DNA of 64,000 nucleotides from Microbispora sp. NBC_01189 (GTDB lineage Bacteria; Actinomycetota; Actinomycetes; Streptosporangiales; Streptosporangiaceae): NCBI RefSeq assembly GCF_036010665.1, contig NZ_CP108581.1, positions 5,761,501 to 5,825,500 of the forward strand, read 5' to 3'. Shown piece by piece: positions 1 to 7,387 of this stretch (position 1 is its first letter; each line of letters starts with the position of its first letter). The notes under the pieces were generated by a model. It saw only the letters and a program-made list of their open reading frames with translations, ran no database searches and was not told where the DNA came from. The position numbers and the translations under genes were made by a program.

Positions 1-33
1 TTCCGCGAAGTCCTTGGGGCGGGTGCCGGGTCA

Positions 34-59
34 GCGTAGCCGGCGCGCGCCGGCTACGC
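34..59. terminator. Perfect 26-bp palindrome, likely operon terminator
   Basis: Two 13-base arms (34-46 and 47-59) are exact reverse complements and can fold into a GC-rich hairpin. It lies eight bases past the stop of the last gene of the minus-strand secreted operon. There is no T-tract, as is usual for actinomycete terminators. The terminator role is inferred from position. Confidence 0.6.
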
Positions 60-67
60 CGTTACGG

Positions 68-1414
68 TCAGGAAGAGCGGTTGGTGCCCGCGGGGATGTT
101 CATGCCGACGGGCGTGGAGGCCGTGGGACGGTCGGCCTGGCAGCGCTGCTTCTCCGACGCCGTCATCGGGCCGGTGCGCTGGTAGACGCGGTCGGACAGT
201 TCGGTGGCCGGGTAGTCCAGGACGGTGTACAGGCGCCACTCGGTGTTCGGGTCCGCGGGAGCGGGATCGGATACGAACCAGCCCTCGGTGCGCCGGCGGC
301 CGGCCTGGGTCTCGATCCACGCGGCCTCCGAAGGCTGAAGAACCTCGGTCACCGTGTGGTCGCTCTTGGCGGCCCACGCGGGATTGGTCGCGGTCCCGGC
401 GGCGAACTGCTGAGCCATGTTGCTCGGCGTGCCCGTGGTGCCGGGAAGGCCCGCGGTGGCGGGCAGGTCCCCGTAGGAGCGCCCGGTGAAGGTGACCGGG
501 CGCGTGCGGGTCAGCGCGTTGCGGGTGCAGTTGATGTAGGTGTCCCCGTTGACCTGGGCCGGCTCGTAGTACGCATACGAATACTCTTTCTCCGGCTTGA
601 AGACGCACCTGCCCGGAGCGCCGTTGCAGTAGCTCACCGCTTCGGTCACCGGCCTGGCGTCGTTGCCGTAGAAGGCCTGAGAGGGTGGCAGGGCGGTCTT
701 GGGAACGGTCTTGTCGACCGGCGGCGGGACCTGGACCGCCCGTACGCCGGCGATCAGCGGGCCGCAGTTGCCGCCCGCGTTGGCGGGAGCCGGCACCTTG
801 GAGGTGAAGGTGAGCAGCGGTTCGTGCTCGGAGGCGGTGAAGGTGTAGGTCTGCCCGGTGCGCCACACCCCCTTGCCGAGGGTGTTGAGCTTCTTGTCCG
901 GGTCGGGGGCGGTGGTCCGCTCGCTGACCTCACCCCCGGCGCCCTCGACCGTGTACGACTGGCCCTGGGCGACCGACGCCGGTGTGCAGGCGGCGGCGAT
1001 TCCGGGGCTGTCGTCGAAGGTGACGGTCACCTGGGCGCCCGCGCGCACCCCGCGCAGTCGCTGCTTGAAGCCGTAGGCGGCGGCCGGGAAGCGCAGCATG
1101 ACGGCCGTCTTGCCGTCCGGGTGCCCGGAGTCCGCACCCGCGTAACGCCCGACCCCGGCGGCGGTGCCGGATCCGGTGGTCGAACCCACCGACCAGCCCT
1201 GCACCGGTCCCCAGTTCACGCCACCGGCGGGAAAGGCGGGGAGGGCGAAGTCGCCGTTGATGACCGCGACCGGCGTGCTGCCCGCGCTGTCCGAACTGCC
1301 TGGTGCGCCGGCGTACGCGGGCTGGACAGCCGCGGGCATGCCGAGGCAGAGGGCCGCGGTGAGGCCGGCTGCCGAAACCAGGCCGATCCCGGCACGGGTC
1401 TGCATGACATTCAT
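68..1414 (-). CDS. Secreted two-domain protein: jelly-roll/CBM-like plus aerolysin-like domain
   Basis: Predicted secreted protein of 448 aa with a signal peptide ending near the AYA-G site. Residues about 45-200 look like a galactose-binding/DUF642-type beta-sandwich (VINGDF start, conserved GW, a late PLIAGVRAV strand). The C-terminal part, from the RPVTEAVSYCNG block on, shares its layout with the next gene upstream: C-x6-C, an INCT strand, then an S-HT-T-x-V strand followed by a W/QR segment. This layout recalls aerolysin/ETX-type beta-pore proteins of actinomycetes; that assignment is inference. I prefer the ATG at 1414 because GGAG sits 7 bases before it; an in-frame ATG at 1426 would add four residues and contain that GGAG. 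It is the last gene of a three-gene operon, 34 bases after the previous stop. No enzymatic motif is visible. Confidence 0.7.
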   Translation of the reverse strand: MNVMQTRAGIGLVSAAGLTAALCLGMPAAVQPAYAGAPGSSDSAGSTPVAVINGDFALPAFPAGGVNWGPVQGWSVGSTTGSGTAAGVGRYAGADSGHPDGKTAVMLRFPAAAYGFKQRLRGVRAGAQVTVTFDDSPGIAAACTPASVAQGQSYTVEGAGGEVSERTTAPDPDKKLNTLGKGVWRTGQTYTFTASEHEPLLTFTSKVPAPANAGGNCGPLIAGVRAVQVPPPVDKTVPKTALPPSQAFYGNDARPVTEAVSYCNGAPGRCVFKPEKEYSYAYYEPAQVNGDTYINCTRNALTRTRPVTFTGRSYGDLPATAGLPGTTGTPSNMAQQFAAGTATNPAWAAKSDHTVTEVLQPSEAAWIETQAGRRRTEGWFVSDPAPADPNTEWRLYTVLDYPATELSDRVYQRTGPMTASEKQRCQADRPTASTPVGMNIPAGTNRSS

Positions 1415-1448
1415 GTCGATCTCCATCGAATGAGGGCTGGCGGGACGG

Positions 1449-2378
1449 TCAGGACGGCCGGAACGGAAGCGCGGTCCGCTCCCTGAGCCGAGCCCCCGGC
1501 GGCAGGGCGGAAAGGGGCGTCATCGCGTCGACGCGGCGACCGGACTGGTTGACGTTGTCGTCCGCGGCGGTCTTGGCGTGCGGATGCACCTGCTCGCAGG
1601 TGTTTCCGCCCACTACGAAGGTCTCGGCGACGAAGGTGCTGGTGTTGACGGTCGAGGGACCGGTGACCACGACGTTGCGCACCGACAGGCCGTTCAGCGC
1701 CGTGATCGTCCCGGCGACGCGCTGCATGGCGGCGCTGGCGCCGAACACCAGGGCATCTCCGGGCCGGACGACGGTGGTGTAGGTGGTCGACTCAGTGTGC
1801 TCGCTGGTCCAGGTGTGCTGGTAGGCGAGCTTGAACGCGCCCTCGAAGGCGCCCTTGAGCCCCAGGGAGCCGCCCACCTTGCCGCTGCCGTTCGCGCCCG
1901 CCTTGGCGCCGAAGGTGGCGCTGGGGCCCTGCTGCTTGTTCGGGGTGTCGAAGCTGCCGCTGCCTTCGGCGTTCACCGCGGCGGAGACCTCGCCGGAGGC
2001 GTTGAGCTGCCCCTCCACCGCGATCTTTCCGGTGATCTCGCCGCCGAGGTTGTCGGTGCTGCCGGTACGCAGGGTGATCTGGCGCACCACGGTGATGTTG
2101 TCGTCGGTGCAGTTGATCGCGGCGTTGCCCAGCGACCTGACGGTGCTGTAGAAGTCCCCGGACCCGGCCTTGTTGACGGCGAACCGGCACGCGCCGGGGT
2201 TCGCGGCGCAGTATTCGGTCACCGGGCGCACGGACGGCAGCGGCGTGTCGCCGTCGAACGCCTGCGCTGTCGGCAGGTCCACCTCTGAACCGGCGAACGC
2301 CGACATCGGAAGGAACGTGATCAGGGCGGCGGCGGGCAGCACCGGCATCCGCCGGGTCAGAGGTGCCATGAAGCTCAC
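1449..2378 (-). CDS. Secreted aerolysin-like protein
   Basis: Predicted secreted protein of about 309 aa. A signal peptide ends near SAFA-G. The mature part has an RPVTEYC-x6-C block, an INCT strand, a long Gly/Ser-rich alternating segment (GEITGKIAVEGQLNASGEVS onward), then a W-S-HT-S-TTYTTVV strand, a PGDALVF turn and an MQRVAGTI strand. Alternating polar/apolar strands around a small-residue-rich region resemble the insertion module of aerolysin/ETX-MTX2-type toxins; no family search was possible. The GTG at 2378 gives the 4-base GTGA overlap typical of translational coupling with the preceding gene. An ATG at 2369 and a GTG at 2396 are alternatives. It shares its core domain with the following gene, so the two look like diverged paralogues acting outside the cell, possibly together. 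Confidence 0.7.
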   Translation of the reverse strand: MSFMAPLTRRMPVLPAAALITFLPMSAFAGSEVDLPTAQAFDGDTPLPSVRPVTEYCAANPGACRFAVNKAGSGDFYSTVRSLGNAAINCTDDNITVVRQITLRTGSTDNLGGEITGKIAVEGQLNASGEVSAAVNAEGSGSFDTPNKQQGPSATFGAKAGANGSGKVGGSLGLKGAFEGAFKLAYQHTWTSEHTESTTYTTVVRPGDALVFGASAAMQRVAGTITALNGLSVRNVVVTGPSTVNTSTFVAETFVVGGNTCEQVHPHAKTAADDNVNQSGRRVDAMTPLSALPPGARLRERTALPFRPS

Positions 2379-2908
2379 TTGTTCATCAACTCGCACAGGC
2401 CGGTCAGCGAGGGCGAGCCGTCGCTGGCTTTGAACGCGGCGGGAAGCTCCGCGGCGAACGCGTCACAGGTGGCGTTCAGCGCCGACGCGGCGTTGTCGGC
2501 CGGTGCGGGCTTGAAGGTGCTCAGCTCCTTCCGGACGTCGGTCATGCCCTCTCGCTGCTCGGCGTCGTCGCCGATGAGGTTCCGCATGCACTGCTTGCCC
2601 TGCGCGGACCCAGGAGGGCACTGCTCGGCCTTGTCCTTGGCGGCGGCGATGTCCTCCTTGGCAGCCTCGGTCTCCTTCTTGGCGTCCTCGCGGCCAGAGT
2701 CGACGCCCTCCCGGTCCTGCCCGGAGGCGCCGCAGGGCTTCGGCTCCCCGTTGGGGCAGGGCTTGTCGTCCGGTGGATCCGGCTCCAGTACGGCGGCTCG
2801 GGTGGCGGTCGTCACCCCGGCGTGAGCGGGGGCGAAGGCAGAGGCGGCGACGAACGTCGAAGCCAATGCGAGTGTGGCGAAAGCGCCAGCCAGGCGAAAA
2901 TTGTGCAT
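2375..2908 (-). CDS. Small secreted coiled-coil protein, first gene of the secreted operon
   Basis: 177-aa protein with a clear signal peptide (cleavage near AHA-G, residue 30). The mature protein has six cysteines, including a CPNGEPKPC loop and a second C-x9-C loop, and a charged Lys/Glu/Ala-rich helix at about residues 72-96 that should form a coiled coil. GGAAG precedes the ATG by about 6 bases. The stop overlaps the start of the aerolysin-like gene by four bases, so the products are probably made in fixed ratio. A partner or chaperone role for the two downstream secreted proteins is a guess from context. I do not recognise the family. Confidence 0.65.
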   Translation of the reverse strand: MHNFRLAGAFATLALASTFVAASAFAPAHAGVTTATRAAVLEPDPPDDKPCPNGEPKPCGASGQDREGVDSGREDAKKETEAAKEDIAAAKDKAEQCPPGSAQGKQCMRNLIGDDAEQREGMTDVRKELSTFKPAPADNAASALNATCDAFAAELPAAFKASDGSPSLTGLCELMNK

Positions 2909-3036
2909 GTCCTTCTTCCGGCGATTCGGAACGGATGACTCAGGCGTCGAACAGACGCACAGCTGCAGACCGTAGTCACACGCACCCGAAAAGTAAGATC
3001 ACCACGCCGGGCGACGCTCCCATTCGGCGGCGCCAT

Positions 3037-3064
3037 CGGGCCTTGATCACCGGGCCTTGATCAC
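3037..3064. repeat. 14-bp perfect direct repeat in a divergent promoter region
   Basis: A 14-base unit containing the palindrome TGATCA occurs twice head to tail (3037-3050, 3051-3064). It lies between the minus-strand secreted operon and the plus-strand lectin gene. Two adjacent copies each with a TGATCA core could be a regulator site; this is inference, and a slippage duplication is equally possible. Confidence 0.5.
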
Positions 3065-3187
3065 GTCTTTCACGCGCCTTTGTGGCCTGAAACCGCGATC
3101 CGAGCCGGGGCCGGGATTGACTACTTTCAGTGATCCACCGACGAGATCCCTTCATGCGCTTCCACCGAGAGACCGGGAGATACGCCC

Positions 3188-3748
3188 ATGCCCAACATCA
3201 GGTGCTCCGCGCTGATGACCTCGACCATCGCATCAGCCCTCCTCGCCGTGTTTCCGGCTGCCGCCCACGCGGACACCACCAGCTTCAACATGCGGATCAT
3301 CAACAAGATGGACGGCAGCCGCATGTCACTCTCGGGCGACGCGGTCGCGGAAGGGACCCGGGCCGTCACACTGCGCGCCCCCACCATCCAGCACAGGTCG
3401 GCCCGCTGGACCATCACCGAGAAGGACGACGGTTTCCTGGTGATCAGAAACGAGGTGGCCGGCAAGTGTCTTCAGCCCGCCTCCGGCGCCCCGAACGCGG
3501 GAGACACGCTGGTCGTCAAGACCTGCGACGGCTCACCCCTCCAGGACTGGTCGCGCCGGGACGAGGTGTCCGAGACCAACGTCAACACCGAATGGGGCAG
3601 CCTGCGACCGCGTACCAACACCTCGCTCGCGATCGCACTGCAGACCTACGAAGCCTCCGGCACCTGGGACCACCTCTACCTCGACCAGGACCAGAACTCC
3701 AGCGACAGGCTGTGGCACTTCACCCGCCCCGACGCCGTCGTGTGGTGA
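3188..3748 (+). CDS. Secreted ricin-type beta-trefoil lectin-like protein
   Basis: 186-aa protein with a signal peptide (cleavage near AHA-D, residue 28). The mature protein is about the size of one beta-trefoil. It has the R-type lectin signs: a GKCLQP strand, a cysteine pair (94 and 113) and a QDW motif at 119-121, followed by further WGSLRP- and LWHF-type strands. R-type lectins bind galactose-type or other sugars; the ligand here cannot be read from sequence. GGGAG lies about 9 bases before the ATG. It faces away from the secreted operon across a 280-base gap, so the two units may share control, and a lectin beside pore-protein-like genes suggests a common extracellular task. Confidence 0.75.
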   Translation: MPNIRCSALMTSTIASALLAVFPAAAHADTTSFNMRIINKMDGSRMSLSGDAVAEGTRAVTLRAPTIQHRSARWTITEKDDGFLVIRNEVAGKCLQPASGAPNAGDTLVVKTCDGSPLQDWSRRDEVSETNVNTEWGSLRPRTNTSLAIALQTYEASGTWDHLYLDQDQNSSDRLWHFTRPDAVVW

Positions 3749-4035
3749 CGCCTCAGACGACGCCTCTCTGATCAAGGGCCCCGTACGGCGCCGCGGACGC
3801 CTGCGGGTCCCGCTGGAAGCCCGGCCTCCAGCGACGACCGGCAACCCACCGATCTCGATGATCCGTCACGTGTTCTCGCGGACACCCAGATAGGTGCCGA
3901 GTTCGTGAGTTCTGGGCCAGAACGGTCCCGGCCTGGCCTGGTCGCCTACCTGGAGGAGGCCCGCCAGGCGGGGTGAAGCTTTCACCGGTTCCGCCGCGTC
4001 TCCCGAGCACCGGATCGAGCGGGGGAGCGGGAACG
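3749..4035. other. Intergenic stretch without a convincing gene
   Basis: This region holds no frame with good start, ribosome site and codon use. The only sizeable frame, on the minus strand at 3753-4010, is arginine/proline-rich and lacks a family signature. The right end leads into the promoter of the next gene. Confidence 0.5.
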
Positions 4036-4064
4036 TTGACCCGCCGGAAGGACCGGCCTAGCGT
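4036..4064 (+). promoter_or_regulatory. Housekeeping-type promoter for the small secreted protein
   Basis: TTGACC at 4036-4041 and TAGCGT at 4059-4064 are separated by exactly 17 bases, close to the vegetative sigma consensus of actinomycetes. Transcription would start near 4071, giving a leader of about 37 bases to the GTG at 4108, which carries a GGAGG site. Confidence 0.6.
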
Positions 4065-4107
4065 GCGGGTCGCACGCCCCTGTCCCTGTCGTCAGCCGGA
4101 GGTCCCC

Positions 4108-4599
4108 GTGTTCCGTACCGCCGCAGCGCGCCTCGCCCCCCTGGCCGCCGCCGTCCTCGTGGCGGCCACCGCGCTCCCCGCCTCGGCCGAGGTCGTCGAC
4201 CCCGCTCCCATCGGCCCCAACCAGTACTTCTACGGTTTCGTCAATGGCCAGACCGGCCACGCGACCATCAAGATGGCGTGCTTCGGGCCGGTACGCCCAG
4301 GACAGACCGGTCATCCGTTCGCCGGGCAGACCGTGGAGGTGCGGCCCGTAGCGATCTCGTCGTCGGCGGCGAGCATGGGCTACACCGGCAGCGGTGCCAC
4401 CGCGATCGTGGTGAACCTGGGCGACCCGTCGGCCGTCGCGAAGACGCTCGCGCTGCGCTACTACGCGGTCAAGGCCGAGATTCCGGTCACCACGACCCTG
4501 CCGTGCTACGGCTCCGGGAGGGTGACGTTCACGCCCGTGCCCACCAGCGCGACCGCCCGTGAGGCGACCGTCGTGGTCGACTACGTCGGCCAGCCCTGA
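4108..4599 (+). CDS. Small secreted protein of unknown function
   Basis: 163-aa protein when started at GTG 4108, where GGAGG stands five bases upstream. The same frame is open back to 3973, but that extension is low-quality and overlaps the promoter. A signal peptide ends near ASA-E (about residue 28). The mature part of about 135 aa is beta-rich with two cysteines (MACFGPV and LPCYGSG) that likely form a disulfide and join an Ig-like sandwich; the C-terminus ATVVVDYVGQP looks like a final strand. Proteins of this kind are common and uncharacterised in actinomycetes. It converges on the kinase gene with a shared terminator between. Confidence 0.75.
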   Translation: MFRTAAARLAPLAAAVLVAATALPASAEVVDPAPIGPNQYFYGFVNGQTGHATIKMACFGPVRPGQTGHPFAGQTVEVRPVAISSSAASMGYTGSGATAIVVNLGDPSAVAKTLALRYYAVKAEIPVTTTLPCYGSGRVTFTPVPTSATAREATVVVDYVGQP

Positions 4600-4622
4600 C
4601 CCGCACGTCGGTGCCGTGCCGA

Positions 4623-4658
4623 GACCGCCGGGCACCCGAGGACGGGTGCCCGGCGGTC
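4623..4658. terminator. Bidirectional terminator between convergent genes
   Basis: A 15-bp perfect stem (4623-4637 with 4644-4658) and a 6-base loop lie exactly between the plus-strand secreted-protein stop (4599) and the minus-strand kinase stop (4664). It can terminate both transcripts. There is no T-tract on either side. Confidence 0.8.
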
Positions 4659-4663
4659 GCCGC

Positions 4664-7081
4664 TCAAGGCTTGAAAGTGGCGGCGATGGTCTCGAAGGTC
4701 TTCTTCTTCTTTTTCCAGTCCTCGTCCTGGGTCTTGTAGAGCAGCGCGTAGCCGTTGTTCTTGTCGGTGACGAACCCGCGGTCGATGACGCGTGACCGGA
4801 ACCGGCTGTCGCCGAAGGTGAACTCCCAGTCAGCCGCGGTCTTCCAGTAGTCCTTGACCTCTCGGATCTCGATGAGTTCGTAACCGGGGAAGTTCCGGCT
4901 CATCCCCGGCACGTCGCGCCGCCAGACCTTCAGGGCGTCCGACTCGGGACTGGAGGTGTGGTGAACCTCCAGGTAGGTGTGCGAGTCGCCGCGGAAGCGA
5001 ACCTCACCGTTGCCACTGCCGTCGACGTGCCAGCCCTTCGGCAGCGCGAGCGAGAAGCCGCTTGGGTGCTTGTACTTGTGCCAGCCGTCGGGGACGTCCC
5101 CCGGCCCAGGCGCTTCGGAGGTCTTGGAAGGCTCGGGGGACGGCGTAGCCGTCGCCTCCTCCGAAGGGGACGCGGACGGCGCGGCCGAGGCGGGCGGCGA
5201 GGCGGAGGGCTCCTGGGTTTTCTTCCCCGTCCCGGCGGGGGCGGCGGCCGACCCGGAAGAGGGCTCGCCCTCCGAGCCGCTCCTGCCCGCCTGTACGCCG
5301 AGGTAGCCCGCGACACCCACGATGACCAGCAGCCCGGCCAGTATCAGTGCGGCCTTCAGCAGGCCACCGGGCGCGCGTGACGTCACGGGCGTCGTGGTGG
5401 TGTCGTGCCAGACGGGCCCTTCCTGGGAGAGCACGGCCAGGGGCTCCTGCGACCCGCCGACGCTGCCACCGGCCGCGCTGCCACCTCCCGCGACACCTCC
5501 CGCGACACCTCCCGCGACGCCGACCGCTCCGGCGCCCGTGCCCGGCGCGTCCGCTGTGCTGCCTCCTGTGCTGCCTCCTGTGGTGTCCGCTGTCGTTTCC
5601 GTGCGGAGACGCTCGCTCGCGCCGTTTCGCGCGGTGCTCGCGGCCCCCGCCGCGGCGGCCGGGCTTCCAGGAGTCCTCTTCGAGGTGTCCTTCGTGGTGT
5701 CCCCGGCGGGCTTTCCGGCGGGTTCGCCGCCCTTCCCGGGCTCGTCCCGGCGGTCGGTCGCCGGGCTCGCCGGGGGCTTCGTACGGGCGGGCGGGGCGGC
5801 CTGCACGCCGGTCTCCGGCATCTCGTTCGCCTGCCCGGCCTCGTCCGAGGCTCCTTCGCCTGGAACTCCCTCGCCCCGGGCAGCCGCAGCCGAGACGGCC
5901 TCGGCCGAGCCGGGGGAGCCGTCGTCCTGGACGACCGGGATGGGGGAGGTGGTCTCGCCCGGGCTCTCGGCGTCGCCGGCCCCGGCATGACCTGCGGCAT
6001 GACCCGGGCCGTCACCGCTTCGGCCGGGCTCGGCGTCCGGCCCGTCGCCGTTCCGGCTGGGTGCCGGGGAATGGTCGTCGCGCCGCGCGGACGCGGCCGG
6101 AGGGTACGGCGTCACACCGCGGGAGGCTTTGCCCGGTTCGGACCTGGACGCGGACGTCCGGGACTTCGGGGACTCGGACGCCTCCGGCGTCATGGGCCGG
6201 GGCGAGGCGGGCGCAGAGGGGGAGACGGGCGTGGCAGGCGCGTCGGGCCGGGCCGGTGGCGCAGCCAGGTCTCGCGCCGCCCGCTTGAGCTGCCGCACGA
6301 GTTCGTCGTAACCGGGCCGGGCGGCGGGCTCCTTGGCGAGCATGCGCATCAGCACCGGGCCCAGCGCGCCCGCCCGGTGGGCCGGGGCGGGGTCATCGTT
6401 CAGAACGGCGTGCATGGTGGCCATCGCCATGCCACGGTCGTGCGGGGGCCTGCCCTCCGCCGCGGTGTAAAGCGTGGCGCCGAGCGACCACAGGTCCGAC
6501 TCGCGCTGCGCGGCCTCGCCGCGGAGCCGTTCGGGGGCGATGAAGGCGGGGGTGCCGACGAGGCCGGTGCGGGTCATCGTGTTGTCGGCTTCGAGCCGGG
6601 CGATGCCGAAGTCGGTGAGGACCACCCGGCCGTCATCCGTGATCAGCACGTTCTCCGGCTTGACGTCACGGTGCAGAACGCCCTGGCGGTGGGCGGCGCG
6701 CAGCGCGTCGAGGATCTGCAGTCCGATCTCGACCGTGCGCTCGGGGGACAGCGGGCCGTCCTCCCTGATCACCTGCCCCAGCGAGCGGGACTGCACGAGC
6801 TGCATGATGATCCAGGGCCGGTCGTCCTCCTCGATGACGTCGTGGACGACCACCACGTTGGGATGGGTCAGACGCCCCGCGGCGCGGGCCTCGCGCATGG
6901 TGCGGCGGTTGAGGTCGCTGAGCTCGTCGCCCATGGCGCTGTCGTAGCGGACCTCCTTGACCGCGACGGGGCGGTCAAGCAACTGATCGTGGGCCCGCCA
7001 GACCACGCCCATGCCACCCCGGCCGATCGGCTCCATCAACTGGTACCGGCCTCCGACGAGCCGGCTTTCCGCACGCGCCAC
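4664..7081 (-). CDS. Membrane Ser/Thr protein kinase (PknB/STPK type) with novel extracellular domain
   Basis: 805-aa kinase that phosphorylates Ser/Thr of cytoplasmic targets. The catalytic domain (about 10-275) is complete: glycine loop IGRGGMG (19-25), Lys42, HRD at 137-139 with K141 and N144, DFG at 157-159, APE at 182-184. Residues about 280-570 are a Pro/Ala/Ser-rich linker with 12-bp tandem repeats (GGVA units). One membrane helix spans about 574-599. The outside part (about 664-805) is not PASTA; it starts DGWHKYKHPSGFS and ends in a lysine-rich strand and ETIAATF, resembling the small lipoprotein/PsbP-like domains of some actinomycete kinases. The GTG start at 7081 has AGGAAGGGG six bases before it. 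The extracellular domain is presumably the sensor; its ligand is unknown. Confidence 0.93.
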   Translation of the reverse strand: MARAESRLVGGRYQLMEPIGRGGMGVVWRAHDQLLDRPVAVKEVRYDSAMGDELSDLNRRTMREARAAGRLTHPNVVVVHDVIEEDDRPWIIMQLVQSRSLGQVIREDGPLSPERTVEIGLQILDALRAAHRQGVLHRDVKPENVLITDDGRVVLTDFGIARLEADNTMTRTGLVGTPAFIAPERLRGEAAQRESDLWSLGATLYTAAEGRPPHDRGMAMATMHAVLNDDPAPAHRAGALGPVLMRMLAKEPAARPGYDELVRQLKRAARDLAAPPARPDAPATPVSPSAPASPRPMTPEASESPKSRTSASRSEPGKASRGVTPYPPAASARRDDHSPAPSRNGDGPDAEPGRSGDGPGHAAGHAGAGDAESPGETTSPIPVVQDDGSPGSAEAVSAAAARGEGVPGEGASDEAGQANEMPETGVQAAPPARTKPPASPATDRRDEPGKGGEPAGKPAGDTTKDTSKRTPGSPAAAAGAASTARNGASERLRTETTADTTGGSTGGSTADAPGTGAGAVGVAGGVAGGVAGGGSAAGGSVGGSQEPLAVLSQEGPVWHDTTTTPVTSRAPGGLLKAALILAGLLVIVGVAGYLGVQAGRSGSEGEPSSGSAAAPAGTGKKTQEPSASPPASAAPSASPSEEATATPSPEPSKTSEAPGPGDVPDGWHKYKHPSGFSLALPKGWHVDGSGNGEVRFRGDSHTYLEVHHTSSPESDALKVWRRDVPGMSRNFPGYELIEIREVKDYWKTAADWEFTFGDSRFRSRVIDRGFVTDKNNGYALLYKTQDEDWKKKKKTFETIAATFKP

Positions 7082-7198
7082 TCGAACCCCTTCCTGGACC
7101 CATGAATCGTCCCACGGATGGCAAAGGGATCAACCGCCCCTACGGCTCGTCATCCCGAGATCCGAGACAAATCGGTTCGAGTCGTGGCCCGTCGCTGC

Positions 7199-7204
7199 TA
7201 AGGT
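7199..7204 (+). promoter_or_regulatory. -10 box for the leader transcript upstream of the chorismate mutase gene
   Basis: TAAGGT fits the TANNNT -10 pattern and is followed seven bases later by an ATG at 7212, so the transcript may begin at or next to that codon. A -35 element is not clear. Confidence 0.4.
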
Positions 7205-7211
7205 CCTAGAT

Positions 7212-7274
7212 ATGGGTAGGTACAGCTCGTTTACGAGGCCGGTTCCGGGAGGGCCGGTCGCGATCGTGAGCTAG
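7212..7274 (+). CDS. Possible leader peptide (20 aa) before chorismate mutase gene
   Basis: Short frame encoding MGRYSSFTRPVPGGPVAIVS and ending in TAG. It has no ribosome site but an apparent -10 box seven bases upstream, as in leaderless mRNAs. It is followed 22 bases later by an intrinsic terminator and then by the gene for an aromatic-pathway enzyme. It contains one Tyr and one Phe codon near the start; attenuator peptides normally have a run of control codons, so the attenuation idea is only moderately supported. Its 3' part lies inside a long imperfect hairpin (7238-7249 with 7281-7292, and an inner 7256-7261 with 7274-7279). Confidence 0.4.
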   Translation: MGRYSSFTRPVPGGPVAIVS

Positions 7275-7325
7275 CGACCATCCGGAGCCGGCTTGAGGCA
7301 GGGACGCCAGCGTCTCTGCCTTTTT
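7238..7325 (+). terminator. Nested hairpin followed by U-tract terminator in the chorismate mutase leader
   Basis: Two structures follow each other. First, a 12-bp outer stem (7238-7249 with 7281-7292, two wobble pairs) encloses a 6-bp inner stem across the leader stop codon. Second, a stem of about 10-11 bp (7297-7307 with 7310-7320, one G-T) is followed directly by five T residues (7321-7325). Genuine T-tract terminators are uncommon in this GC-rich group. It lies 60 bases before the chorismate mutase start in the sense direction, so it must be read through or bypassed for that gene to be expressed from the upstream promoter. Confidence 0.7.
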
Positions 7326-7387
7326 CGTTGTCAGAACGATCTGGCCAGAGCTACTGAACAGAATTTCCCGGCCTGCGAGGAGCCCGC

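Noticed and set aside
3753..4010. An 85-codon minus-strand frame between the lectin and the next gene
   Set aside because: Pro/Arg-rich, no ribosome site, and it runs up to the promoter of the plus-strand gene.
5405..7105. A 566-codon plus-strand frame opposite the kinase gene
   Set aside because: Arg/Gly-rich shadow of the kinase; no domain, no ribosome site.
7212..7325. Classical trp-type attenuator for the chorismate mutase gene
   Set aside because: No run of aromatic codons and no antiterminator that overlaps the terminator stem was found; kept only as a possible leader and terminator.
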